Shown here piece after piece: positions 1-10,753 of a DNA stretch of 64,000 bases. The notes under the pieces were generated by a model. It was not told where the DNA came from, searched no databases, and was given only the letters and a program-made list of their open reading frames with translations. The translations under genes were made by a program, and so were the position numbers. Position 1 is the first letter of the stretch. The number at the start of each line of letters is the position of its first letter. The stretch is taken from NCBI GenBank assembly GCA_002221725.1, contig NJFT01000001.1, forward strand, positions 62,001 to 126,000. Reading direction: 5' to 3'. Source of the DNA: Scedosporium boydii (Eukaryota > Ascomycota > Sordariomycetes > Microascales > Microascaceae).

Positions 1-1
1 G

Positions 2-450
2 CGATCGGCCGGGTTCCTGGCGAACCTTGCCGTGGCGCTACACCTCGTCATGGTGGTCGTGTACATCTTCCTCATCGGCGGCGGGAAGCAGAGGAGGGAG
101 TTTGGGTGGAAGGTGTTGGCGGGGTTTTTGACTTGTGTTGCTGTTATTGAATATGTCATTATCGGCATTGTAGTGAGTTTGTACCAAAGGAATCGCCGTC
201 GCTCCATGTCCATGTCCATTTTACAACGGGAAGACCGAATATATTCTAACACCATGTTTCTCAGTCCTATGCGTACGACAACGACGAGCAGTTCCTCATC
301 CCCGGCTGGTCTCTCGACACTTCTTGGCTCCTTTGCATCATCAGCGCGAGCGTCTCCATCGCTTGCGCCGCGGCGCTCACAGCATCCCACTACCTCTTGC
401 CTCCGGAGGGTGGCTACGATTTCTTGGAGGACCCTGTGGCGACCGATTAA
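2..450 (+). CDS. 3' end of a small multi-pass membrane protein (SUR7/PalI-like?)
   Basis: The gene is cut by the window edge. The open frame from base 2 (57 codons) ends at a GTGAGT donor at 173; a second exon, 265-450, follows a TTTCTCAG acceptor in phase 0 and ends in TAA. The 119 visible residues hold two hydrophobic segments in exon 1 (LVMVVVYIFLI; FLTCVAVIEYVIIGIV) and one in exon 2 (LLCIISASVSIACAAALTA), then a short polar tail with PPEGGYDF. This layout suggests the C-terminal half of a four-helix fungal membrane protein such as the SUR7/PalI family, which acts in cortical patches or pH signalling. The family call is inference from topology and the tail; the start is outside the window. 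Reading through the intron gives a longer ORF to 640 that loses the last helix, so splicing is preferred. Confidence 0.5.
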
Positions 451-1220
451 ATCCAGTATTCTTTATCGAGGTTTCTTTTTTCTTTCATCGGCCTCTTCTT
501 GGCCTCTTCATCTAGGGGGGATATTACCTACAAAGTATTCAGTGGCTGTAGGACAGGCGTTTCGGATTTTGGGCTTTACGATTATAGGCGGGAAGGATGG
601 CAAGTGTACATTTGATATCAATGATTCCGGGGAATCGTAAAATTGGTGGTTTATTGTTTTGTATGTGCTGAAATATCAAGTTTCTCTATTAATCCAAGGC
701 TCCCGCTTTACGAGGTGAGCTTTACGAGGTGAGCGAGTGTTGAAGGATCAATTGCAGCCTGGTGGAGGACGATCATCCCCTGCGGACAGCGGCATGCGTC
801 AAGTGTAAAAATGCGTGGTCGTATCATCACTCTCTTGGCCACAATTCGGGCGAATCACTTTCTTCCCATGGCCACTACCTCCCCGCCCCCCCTTACCGCC
901 CGACAGGCCAGGCTGTGGTCAAAATGCCATTGTCGTCTCTCCGACAGAGCCTGGCCAGAGCGGCGCAGTGCGTGCAGCGGCTGAGCCCAGGCGAAGGGCT
1001 GGGTATACGTGCCAGGATCCTCATCCCTGCCATCAACTCCGATTGGGAATCTGTCCGAGCTATGGATAAAAAGCCGACAAGTTCGCTGGTTCCACAGAAT
1101 AAAACGGATGAGCTTGCTCGATTGAACGCTGCAACAAAGCTGTTTGCTTGAAAACCGTCCACATTCCCCCTTTGCGCCTATTATAAGCTTATCACGACGC
1201 CTTAGCAAGTAAATGCTGGT
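451..1220. other. Intergenic spacer with a short tandem duplication
   Basis: No gene is convincing here. The open frames at 762-1151 have no family signature and overlap on both strands. The stretch holds a perfect 14-bp tandem duplication near 705-734 and AT-rich sequence (tattataag near 1178) shortly before the CorA-like start, which would suit a promoter. Confidence 0.6.
705..734. repeat. 14-bp tandem duplication
   Basis: The unit GCTTTACGAGGTGA occurs twice in direct tandem (705-718 and 719-732). It lies outside coding sequence and probably reflects local slippage. Confidence 0.8.
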
Positions 1221-3050
1221 ATGAGCGAACCGACGATGAGTGTCAGTGGCAACAGCAACAAGACGGAAAGGAGTATTAGCGACCAGCCTCTAGGCAGTCA
1301 CAGCGATGCGTTCACAACCGACGACGACGTCAAAGCAGATACGAACCCAAGCCGTCAATCAAAATGGCTACCCCTACCCACCGACCCCGAGCTCCGGCAA
1401 GAAACCCTACTGGAGACAGACTTCACGGCTCTTCTCCTGAAGCCGGCCGAAAACCGTCTCGACAGGCCCGCGATCGAGTACCTGTCTCTGACGTCAATGG
1501 ATGAGGCGAGACAGTGGTTTGACGAGACTACCGCCGCGGCGGAGGTACCCAAGCCAGACGGGCGTGGGTGCCTCCGCGTCCTTTCATTCCACCCACGGGA
1601 TTTCAACAACAGCGGAACGGCCGCGTTTAAGGAGATGTGCGTGAGAGGTGGCCCGGTTCGCGAGACTAGGGAACACCACACGGGCTTCACCGGCCTCTCC
1701 AGGTATCGATGGCCTCCACAAACTACAGCAACGGACGAGGCAAAGCGGGAGGGTAGTAGCGACAACGACGACGCAAGGCTAGACCCTAAGTCCCACCCGT
1801 TGCAAAGACTCGTCTACGACATGGAGATCGAAACGTGGCTCCGCTTCGGAACGTCATCCTACTTCCCTCAGTCCAAGACCACCGTTATGGCACTTGGCGT
1901 CTTTAGCAGCGTCGCCTCCGACTCCGTGGAGTTACTAGAATACATGGCAACGGCCGTCGAAGACGACCACGACCGCGCATTTAGAGACCCGCTCATGTTC
2001 CAACACCCCCTCTCCGCCCTTCTGATCGTTATTTCATGGGCAGTCAGTTACGTGAGGCTGAACGACACGCCTTTCGACATCGACAGCATTTTAGCCAAGG
2101 CCGGGTTTCACCGGTACCGCAACGTGACGAAGCCTGATGCGAGGCTCATTCCTTCGCACCAGCTGGCGAGATTCACGTCCGACGCCGTTGCCTACAGCGT
2201 TGATCTCGCGCAGGATGATAGCAGTTTGATGGGGTTGAGCAGGATGTTGAGGTACCTCCGGGACGAGAACGAGGAGCTGAATCGGCTGGGCTACTTCGAC
2301 TCGCCCGAGTTGCAGCGCGTGCGCCATCTGATTGACGAATGGTCCAGATATATTGAGTACAGATCCGATAGTTTTAGCCAATACACCAAGGCCTGGCAGC
2401 ATCAGGCCAACGCCATCATCCAAGGCCTGCAGAACGTCATCACGCAGAAGAACCAGGATTCCACGCTGGCTATTGCCCAGGAATCGCGCCGGATCGCCGA
2501 GGCCAGTTGGAAGGATACGACCTCTGTTACCGCTATCACTTTGATCACCATGCTGTTTTTGCCGGCAACCTTTATGGCGGTATGATTTCCTTCCCCCCCG
2601 GCCCTTTTTCTTTTCCTTTGTTAAACACCTTCTAGCCAGGGCTAACTTGGAGGCGTTGGGGGAACACACGCTTAGACTCTCTTCTCTGCAAAATTCTTCG
2701 AGGACAGCGTCTACAACGGCGACGCCAATCGCCAAGCAACCACCTACTTAGCCACGACCTTCCCCCTTACGGCCCTTGTCATCTTCCTCTGGTACGCCTG
2801 GGTCTGGTTCCGAAGACGGCGCGCAAACGTCGTTCTCGAGAGGAGGCAGAAGCAGGACATGGAAGACAACGAAGATTTGGAGAGTAAGTCCGAAAGGGAA
2901 AGCTCCGAAGGTTGGTCTTCAAGCGGAGATCTGGGAAGTCAGTCTAGAAGAAGCGATGATCTAGAACTGCAGTCCAGAAGCGAAGATCTGAGAAAGTCGG
3001 CCCGAAAGCGCATGATGGGGAAGATGAACAACTTCTTATCCTCGAGATGA
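1221..3050 (+). CDS. CorA-like two-TM domain protein, GMN motif not seen
   Basis: Two exons, 1221-2579 and 2676-3050, encode 577 aa. The intron begins GTATGATTTC directly after the codons for LPATFMA and ends at CTTAG, in phase 0; joining restores TLFSAKFF and the second helix. The first 430 residues are polar and variable. The C-terminal part shows a CorA-type pair of helices: SVTAITLITMLFLPATFMA (about 434-453) and TTFPLTALVIFLWYAWVWF (about 479-498), then a Ser/Glu/Arg-rich cytosolic tail. Classical CorA Mg2+ channels carry Gly-Met-Asn at the end of the first helix; here that place reads FSAKFF, so magnesium transport cannot be assumed. Fungi have many such CorA-like proteins of unknown role. 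The start is the first ATG of the frame. Confidence 0.8.
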
Positions 3051-3563
3051 ATGAATGCCTCGTATATAACAGTATTAAGAACCTTCAGCTTAATGGAAAA
3101 ATACTATGGAATCCTATACTCGACACTGCTTTATCACGTATGAAATCACTCAACATTCATCAAAACATGTCAAAAATGTATAAAAAAAAGGAAACGAAGA
3201 AAAAAGAAGCAACCAGCCTCCCTTCATCTCTTCCCAATCATTCTCATAAAAACCTACGTAATCCCCCTTTTTGTTCTTTTAAAATTCCTCAAAAATCCTG
3301 CCACTGAGGCCTGGCTCTGCTTGCGAAGGCGAACTGCGGCCCCGACATTACCGCACCCAGAGTTCATATCCCGTTTTTCTACATCGTGTTGGGGCCCCGA
3401 GGTATCATCTTGTTTTTTCCATCCATAGACGGGCTCTCAATCCAACATCTCCCATCATTAAAAATTCTCGTCCCAAAAGACCGAGAAGGCATAAATATAG
3501 ACATTCCTATCATGTGTAGGTGGCGGGGACACAGAGTCCCTCACACTCCAACAGCCTTGTTAT
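3051..3563. other. 3' spacer between convergent genes
   Basis: The 513 bases between the stops of the CorA-like gene and KAP123 hold only AT-rich 3'-UTR-like sequence, with A-runs near 3182-3212, and no plausible gene. Confidence 0.6.
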
Positions 3564-6500
3564 TTACTGGAACAACTCCGGCTGGGCCTGGTGGAGAAGC
3601 TGAGCAATCTTCTTGACCATCTCGCGAGTCTCGTTGTCAAGCTGGATCTCGGGCTCACCAAGGACAGCCTTGAAGATGGGAACGAGGCGGGGAGTGAGCT
3701 CCTGGACAGTAGGGTTGGATATGTCATCTGCGGCAGAAAATTAGCATATGCACAAGCAATGAAGAGCTTGAAAAGAGATTAGATAAAAGTGACTTACAGA
3801 GCTTGAAGATGCACTGGAAGATGGGAGCGTTCTCCTCATAGTCCTCCTTCAAGGGCAGGACGTTGACGACCTCAGGAAGCAGCTTGGCGATGATCGGGGG
3901 CTCAGGGTTGCGCATCATCATGCGAGAGAAGCAACCGCAGATGTTATCTTGCATACGCAAATCGGTGATGGCAAGGGCGGGCTCGAGCTTAGTAACAACT
4001 TCCTCGTAGAGTCCAAGGACGGCGTTGTTCTCAGAGTTGAGGATGAGCTGTCCGATGGCATAAGCAGCGTTGGACTTGGTAAGGTGGTCGTTGTCGGAGA
4101 GACGGTGAAGGAGAATCTTGGCAAGAGATTCAGTATATGGGGTCACGGCACCGCCGAGATACCTGATCACTTCGGCAATGGTGCCGGTGGCCGTTGACCT
4201 CTCGAGATCTTCCTGGGAACTCGCGAACTTGATGATGGGCTTCTGGAACACCTCCCAGTGCTTGACGAAAGCGGGACCCATAGCCTCGGCCATGCCAATG
4301 ACGACATCCATGGCAGTGTCGATGACCAACCAGTCCAACTCAGAGGTGCCGCCCTCGACATTGTGGTCCTCCTCGTCGCCAAAGTCCTGCTGGCAGGGGT
4401 GAGAGCGAGTAAGCAGCGACGCGAGGACAGTGACCATCTGGCTCTCGAGATCCTCAACGGCCAAGATAGCCGGTCCAGTGGTCTTAAGAGTCTCAGCGGA
4501 GTACTGGTTGATGGCGGTCACAACGGATCTGATTGGTGGCTCAAGTTAGCACAATGCATATAGGCACCGCCCTAGGAAACCTCAAAAGAGTGATAGAGGA
4601 AAGAAAGAAGAAAACATCGGTCACAATTGTCAGAAGTAGATTAGACGCGTTCTCACCATCGCCATTAGGCGTCTGCGTGAGCTGGGTATAACGCAAGGTA
4701 TTCATCATGTAGGACCATAAGGAACAGAGGGAAAAGTGAACACGGGAAAAGAGACAAAATGGGGTGATGTATACATACCGTTCGCTCTCATCGGCCCAGC
4801 CAGACAAGGTGGCCTTGCAAACGAGCTGAGCAATATGGGCAAGGGCAGGATCGGGCATAGGGTTGTCCTTGGGGAAACCGGGCTTCCAGGGTTGCTTCTC
4901 CAAGAGCTTCCAGACGCGAGCGTACGCCCTCCAGAGCGTAGAGAGAGCAGACTTCCTGCAGCCCTCGAAGGAGTGATCGGCGAGGGGCATGAGCTTCTCG
5001 AGAGTAGGCTCGAGGTAGGTCTTGATTTCTTCGAGACTGCAGGATTCAGAGATGACATCTCCGAGGACCTCTATGGCCACCTCCTGCTGCAACGCAATGG
5101 CGGTGGCGCCGGTGAAATCATCAAGATCATCCCAGTCAGCATCGTCATCCATGTTGACGATGTTGTCGTCATCAGACTCATCCTCGCCGTGCTTGATCCT
5201 AATCTTCTTGCCTCCCACGACAAGGACATCTCCCTCAGAGGCACCCTCAACGATGCCGTCAAGAGAGATCTCCTCCTCCTCGAGCTCAAGAGTGTCCAAA
5301 AGACCCTTGAAAACACCGGGCAGGAACTGCTTGAACTGGTCGCCGTAAAGCTTGGACAACTCTCCCCAAAGGAGGAAGCTGGTCTCCTTGAGACGGGCGT
5401 TATCGATGCTGAGAGCCTCCTCGCTGGCCTTCATGAGATCAAGGACGTAAGGCTGGAAGAGCTCGGAACCGACGGCGTGGGCGATGGATCCCATGGAGTC
5501 GCAGACGGCAGAGCGAAGGGCCAAAGCCTCCTCACCCTCCTTGAGATTCACGTAAGGAGCCAGGGCAGTGAGGACATCCTTGAAGTAGGGGGCAAAGTTC
5601 TCGCCCAGAGAAGCGGCGATGGCACCAATGGCACCAGCAGCAGCGGCCTTAACGCTAAGATCCTCGTGGGAGAGAAGCTGGCCCAAGGGAGAAAGGAGCT
5701 TCTGGCCGTAGGTCTTGGTAATATCCTTGTCTTGGGTTCCAACGCCCAGGGCGTTCAGAGCACCGCATACGGCGCGGATGATGCTGACATTCTTCTTGTT
5801 GTTCTCCTGCGTAGAGGCCTGGAGATTCTTAAGCAGGGCCTCGAAAATCTCCGCGAGCTGGGGATCGAACTCCTCAGCCATCTCATCGGCAAGCTGAATC
5901 AACCCAATGAGAGCGGCGTGGCGCACGCCTTCATCGGCATCGTTGAGGAGAGCGACGACGATGGGCGAGAGACGAGCTAGTTGCGTCGAGATGAAATCGG
6001 GAGAGCCCTCGGCGGCAGTACCAAGAGCCAGGATGGCGGCCTTCCGGAAGCCGGCATTCTCATGAGCAGCAAGCTTGGGGAAGTCATCCAGAAGAGGATT
6101 GATGACCTGGCGAGGGGGGAGATCGGTGGAAAGCTGGTCGATCAAGGAGAGCGCCGCCCTGACTGGCGTCATCTCATCCATATCGTCGTCGAGGAGCTCG
6201 TCGTCCACCTCAGTGACGATCTTCAAACTGGTGGTCATGAGCTTGGCACCAATATCCTTCATGCCCTGGAGCTTCATGCGGCGCGCGTGCACGCACTGGC
6301 TAAGGAAAGCGATGGCCTGGCATCGGGCGTCCTCCTCAACCTGTGTATTGGAAGCAATCTCCATCATGAACTCAACAAGCTCCTTGAGGTGCTTGTTGAG
6401 AAGAGCCGGGTCGTAGGCAAGGAAGGACTGGAGAGTCTCGAAAATGTCACCGTAGTGGTCGGAGTTCTCGCTCTCGATGGCATCCTTGAGAACAACCACC

Positions 6501-7239
6501 ATGGCAGGGAAGAGATTCTGGATGGCGTTGACAGAACCCTCGTCCTCCTCGGGCTCGATGACGATGAGAAGAGCACCGATAGACCTGATGGTATTGACGC
6601 AGACATCCTTGCTCTGGGAATCATTGATGGTCTGGCTAAAGAGTTGGAAGAGCTGGGTGATGTGGTCGGTGAAGCGGATCGGGTCAGTGTCCAGGAGACA
6701 GTAGACAAGGTACGATCCGATCTCTCGCGAGCGGACGTCGTCCTTGGTGTTGAGAGCGATGATTTCTCGAATGACATCTTGGCCTTGGCCATCCTCGAGG
6801 TCGAGAGTGACCACGTTGGCAATCAGGCGAGAGAGGGAGCGGCGGGCGCCGGCAGAGGGCTCCTTCAAGATGCCCTCAAGAATATGCTGCCTAGCAAGGG
6901 CCTTCTGTTCCTCGGGGATCTTGGGCCAGTGCTTCTCGCTGATACGAACCGCTTGGACGGCGGCAAGCTGTCGGATTCCTCCATTGTCATGGGTGATGGC
7001 GACCTCGGTCAGGAGGAGGAGGGACTGGGGCTGGGAAAAGTAGTTCTTCTGAAGCTCGGCCGTGACCGCCTTGACACTTTGAGTGTCAGCTAGAGGGCAA
7101 GGGTCAGTTGCTGCACAAATATGCAAATGCAAAGCGGGGAGGATAGATGAACGGCTCGTTCTCGGGGAACGGAGAGGCAAGGACGGGACTTACGGATCTG
7201 GCTGGCCTCGAGCAGCTCGATGAGCTTGGCCTTGTCCAT
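3564..7239 (-). CDS. KAP123: Importin beta family karyopherin (Kap123 / importin-4)
   Basis: Four exons (7239-7194, 7089-4779, 4528-3798, 3727-3564) join in phase to 1083 aa, the usual length for the family. The N-terminus MDKAKLIELLEASQ runs across a 104-nt intron into PDTQSVKAVTAELQ. HEAT-repeat helices fill the protein, for example NIVTL-like ARRSLSRLIANVV, FRKAAILALGTAAEG and GVRHAALIGLIQLADEM. A strongly acidic loop (HGEDESDDD to DWDDLDDF, about residues 643-670) is typical of Kap123. The family carries ribosomal proteins and histones H3/H4 from cytosol into the nucleus under RanGTP control. Intron 2 is long (4529-4778, 250 nt); retention would stop the protein early and remove the last quarter. 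The gene shares its upstream spacer with the dioxygenase gene at 7840. Kap123 is preferred over Kap121/Pse1 because of the N-terminal sequence. Confidence 0.93.
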
Positions 7240-7839
7240 CTTGAAAATCCGGCTTCTGTGCGCTTTGGGGTATAAAGGGTTGAACTGAGAGTTGAACCAA
7301 AGCGCAGTTGGAAAGGAGAGAAGCCTTTACCACAGAAAAGATTGTGGGTTGTGTTGATGCCCGACCCTGAAATTTATAGTGGGAGGACAACAACAAAAAA
7401 AATAATAGAAAAAAAAAAAAATCTTTCGCGTCAAAAAATTTCCCGTTATTGCTACCCCACCTTCCTCAATGCTCGATAAGATAAGGACCCTCTTCGCTCT
7501 TCAAGTGCCCCGCGTTCAAGTCGGTCAAAGGTACGTACCAGTTTCCTCGTTCGAGAAGTGGTTTTCAAGGCAGAAATAGAGGAGGAGGCACCCACTTGGA
7601 AGCTTGTGGCATATTTCCCATTCGACGCCGTGTTTCCCGCTAGAAAGCGAGCGGGCCACACCTTTTCCACGTTCTGTGTTGCATAGCGGGATCAGCTCAC
7701 CTCGAGGCAAGCTGCACAGGTGACGTCCAAGTCGCTCTTTTTTCATCGATTTCTTCTCGTTGGATTATCGATTGCCGTTTTCTGACTCCTCGCCACTTTT
7801 CAGCCCCAAGTTTTGAGGTGCTTCACAAGGACAATCGCC
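7240..7839. promoter_or_regulatory. Divergent promoter region KAP123 / phytanoyl-CoA dioxygenase-like
   Basis: The 600 bases separate two divergent start codons and must hold both promoters. An A-rich run lies near 7388-7430 and a CT-rich stretch before the right-hand start. No specific factor site can be named. Confidence 0.5.
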
Positions 7840-8769
7840 ATGGCTTCCGTCTCAGCATCAGGCGGCCTCACGCCGGGTCAAATCGCGGCTTTCCACAAAG
7901 ACGGATATTTGATTATCCCCGACGCATTGCATCCCTCGACAGTAGCCTCTCTGCTCGAAGAAACCCAGTCTCTCCTCGAAAACTTCACCCTCGACGACCA
8001 CCCAATGACGCGCTTTTCGACCGGAGAAAAGTCCGAGCACGTCGGCGACGACTATTTTCTTACGTCGGGCGACAAGATCCGCTTCTTTTTCGAGGAGGAT
8101 GCCTTCGATGCCGACGGTAAACTGACCAAGCCCAAGACGCGTGCGGTGAATAAGATTGGGCATTATCTCCACGCGCTTTCCGCGCCGTTCGCTCGCCTCA
8201 TCGACGCTACCAGTACCGAACCAGCACGGCCGGCCGAGATTGCGAAGGGATTGGGCTTCAAAGATCCGCAGTGTTTGCAAAGCATGGTTATTTGCAAGCA
8301 GCCCGAGATTGGGGGCGCCGTTCCGCCCCATCAGGACTCGACATTTCTTTATACGGATCCCCCCTCCGCAGTGGGCTTTTGGTATGCTCTCGAGGACGCA
8401 ACTCTTGAAAATGGGTGCCTGAGCTTCCTCCCTGGGTCGCATAAATGGGCACCAGTCTCGCAGCGCTTAGTGAGGAAGCCGGGGAATACAGGAACTGAAA
8501 TGGTGGAAAATGATGGGCCCAAGTTCCCACCAGGTGACGAGTATGGGGAGAGGGCAGATGCTGGAGGGGAGTACGTTCCGGGTGAGGTGAAGGCTGGAAC
8601 TTTGGTCCTCATTCATGGAAATCTCTTGCACAAGAGTGAGAGGAACACAAGTCAAAAGGGGAGGATCATCTACACATTCCATGTAATAGAGGGGGAAGGG
8701 AGAAAATATGACGAGCGGAACTGGCTCCAACCTCCTGCCACTGGGTTCACAAAGCTGTACGCCGCCTGA
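7840..8769 (+). CDS. Phytanoyl-CoA dioxygenase (PhyH) domain protein, PHYHD1-like
   Basis: One exon encodes 309 aa. The first ATG of the frame (MASVSASGGLTPGQ) lies at 7840 in the context cgccATGG; the upstream frame is open but lacks ATG. The opening AAFHKDGYLIIPDAL is the standard PhyH entry. The Fe(II) site is visible as H164-x-D166 in VPPHQDSTF and H264 in HGNLLHKSERN, with R268 or R275 available for 2-oxoglutarate. Length and PHQDSTFLYT resemble human PHYHD1 more than peroxisomal PHYH, and no PTS1 or PTS2 signal is evident. The protein should be a non-heme iron, 2-oxoglutarate-dependent oxygenase; its substrate is unknown. It converges with the WKF-domain gene, 122 bases away. Confidence 0.87.
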   Translation: MASVSASGGLTPGQIAAFHKDGYLIIPDALHPSTVASLLEETQSLLENFTLDDHPMTRFSTGEKSEHVGDDYFLTSGDKIRFFFEEDAFDADGKLTKPKTRAVNKIGHYLHALSAPFARLIDATSTEPARPAEIAKGLGFKDPQCLQSMVICKQPEIGGAVPPHQDSTFLYTDPPSAVGFWYALEDATLENGCLSFLPGSHKWAPVSQRLVRKPGNTGTEMVENDGPKFPPGDEYGERADAGGEYVPGEVKAGTLVLIHGNLLHKSERNTSQKGRIIYTFHVIEGEGRKYDERNWLQPPATGFTKLYAA

Positions 8770-8891
8770 CGACCGTTATCGGAGCGTGTCCGGCGATGCA
8801 CCAGATAAGAGTCGTTATGGGAATAAATAAAAAAAAATTCGATCATTCATCTTCTTCTTACTTCCGGCCGTTGAACCCGCGAAGCAGTCCT

Positions 8892-10157
8892 CTAGCTGCC
8901 GCCTTGCTTATCGTCGGAGTCGGATTCGTCAGAGGACGAAGATGAGGAACTACTTGACGTGTCCTGCTCGCCGTCCAGCTCCATGTTATCATCAGAGTCA
9001 TCCGAGTCATCATCCCCCGAACTCTTCTCCGAACTAGAGCTGGACTCTGAGCTGGAATCCTCATCAGATTCTTCGTCGCTCTCATCTTCCGAGGAGGAAT
9101 CGGATGAGCTGCTATCATCGTCGAGATCTGCACCGCGGCGTTTGGAAGCACGAATGCGCTTAGCCGGGCGAGTGGCGCCGTCGTTCAATTTCACCCTCTT
9201 TTCAGAATCATCGGACTCGTCCATCAAGTCTTTGGGAACCGGTTCCTTCTCCGTTGTCGATGTAGTAGTAGTTGTGACAGTGCTCTCATCGCTGTCGCTG
9301 CTGCTGAGCTCATCCACAATCATCTCGGCGCGCATACGCTTAGCCACCCTTCGTGCTATGACGGCGTCGGTATTCTCCTTAGTAAACTCCATCTCATCAA
9401 AGCGTTTCCTCTTTGAAGTCGCCGAGTCATTATGAAGCAGATCAGACAGGATTTGCTGATATTGTTCTTCTTTCAGCTCGACATCGGGAGTCCCTGAGGG
9501 GAAATTGTCTTTGCCTTTCTCCATATCAGAGGCTTGGATATCCTTTGCCGTCTCCACCAACCGGGTTCGGATGTAGCCCTTTAAGTCGCGGATATATTCA
9601 TAGAATATGCCAATGTCAGCCGCAGGGACGAGGGTTGAGTCGAAGACGTGGTTGATCAACTGGGTCTGGTGGTTCTTGTTGAACTTCCACGTATCTCGTG
9701 AAGTTTTCCAGCGTCGAAGGTAGTCCAGAGCACCTGTAAAGTCTGGAGGAGGTGCCGGGGGTTGAGACTTGGGGGCCTTGGGTTTCTTGGCAGGCTTCTT
9801 CTTGTTCTTCTTTGGGGGAGCCTTGTCGGTCCTCTTTGCCGGAGTGGGTTGTTGCCTTTCAGACGAAGCTTCACTGGCAAACGTAACCGACTTTGGTCTT
9901 CCCAATGGGGAGCTGTTGAACTGCCTATCGTCTGTTCTTGGCTTTTTCAGGGACGGCCTCGCTGCAGGAGTGTCATTGTATGGTTGACGTTTCCTCTTGG
10001 AGGAATCGACCTCGTCTGAAGATCGGAAATGGTTGCCGGAAGTTGAATTTGTGCTAGGAGTAGCCGAGGGCTCTGATTGGGACGCAGGTGCCTTGAGCTT
10101 AAGGCCCAACCGTTTCCAGGCTGGGACCCGTCCCATGCTTTGGGTAGAAGACGCCAT
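8892..10157 (-). CDS. WKF-domain protein (C7orf50-like), likely nucleolar
   Basis: A single exon encodes about 421 aa from ATG 10157 (MASSTQSMGRVPAWKRLGLKLK); ATGs at 10163 and 10136 are alternatives, while the open frame reaching 10256 begins with GTG. The N-terminal third is basic and Lys/Pro-rich (KKNKKKPAKKPKAPK), like a nucleolar localisation signal. About residues 140-205 hold the WKF domain (formerly DUF2373): LDYLRRWKTSRDTWKFNKNHQ with following helices. The C-terminal 150 residues are a Ser/Asp/Glu tail with KRXR patches such as KRMRAEM and AKRIRASKRRG. The human relative is associated with nucleoli; a ribosome-biogenesis role is inference. The gene diverges from the proteasome gene SCL1. 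Confidence 0.8.
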   Translation of the reverse strand: MASSTQSMGRVPAWKRLGLKLKAPASQSEPSATPSTNSTSGNHFRSSDEVDSSKRKRQPYNDTPAARPSLKKPRTDDRQFNSSPLGRPKSVTFASEASSERQQPTPAKRTDKAPPKKNKKKPAKKPKAPKSQPPAPPPDFTGALDYLRRWKTSRDTWKFNKNHQTQLINHVFDSTLVPAADIGIFYEYIRDLKGYIRTRLVETAKDIQASDMEKGKDNFPSGTPDVELKEEQYQQILSDLLHNDSATSKRKRFDEMEFTKENTDAVIARRVAKRMRAEMIVDELSSSDSDESTVTTTTTSTTEKEPVPKDLMDESDDSEKRVKLNDGATRPAKRIRASKRRGADLDDDSSSSDSSSEDESDEESDEDSSSESSSSSEKSSGDDDSDDSDDNMELDGEQDTSSSSSSSSSDESDSDDKQGGS

Positions 10158-10163
10158 CCTCAT

Positions 10164-10753
10164 ACAGAGGTGATTGGGTCGCTCCGGTGTAGGACGATGT
10201 GGTCGGTCCACTTCAAATTCTTCCACGTGCCCTTTTGGTGGGATCAGAGTCTGCACTTCCGAATGCCCTATCAGGTTTGACGAAATGCTGGCATAACTGA
10301 GGGTTTTATTCGTTGTTTCTGGTAGGATGTTTGTGTCTAGCCTGCAGCTTTCAGTTCTGTCGAGTCTGATTTTTTTTTTTTCTCCTGCTTTTATCGGCCA
10401 TTTAAAGCTAGGTTCCTGGACAGGGGACCGATAAGGGTAAGAATATGGAGAGGTGTCGTATTAGATAAGCAGTCTAGAACCATTGCGCCAACCACATTCA
10501 AATTGATGCCTGAGGCGTAAGAATGTACTGCTGGCAACAGCTCTCAGCCTGGCTAAAGCTCACAGCTCTCAAGGCAGCTCCTGGCAACGCGTTCCATATC
10601 AAGATTACCTCCAAACCCACCCCATCTCCTCAACCATATCGCCAACCATAATCAATTCCAGTCTCCAAGAAACATACTCAAGAGGCTTTTGGAACACTTC
10701 GCCCTCGTTTAAAGAAATCTGGAAGCTCGAAGTTATTCTAAACACCAGCCAAG
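10164..10753. promoter_or_regulatory. Divergent promoter region WKF gene / SCL1
   Basis: The 590 bases between two divergent starts contain a T-run at 10370-10382 and two partly repeated CAGCTCTC stretches at 10540-10575. No known proteasome-gene control element was recognised. Confidence 0.45.

Noticed and set aside
762..1151. Open frame of 129 codons upstream of the CorA-like gene
   Set aside because: It begins with GTG, overlaps frames on the opposite strand and shows no domain or splice support.
4736..7093. Long plus-strand frames of 414 and 370 codons opposite KAP123
   Set aside because: They are antisense shadows of a clear karyopherin and have no domains of their own.
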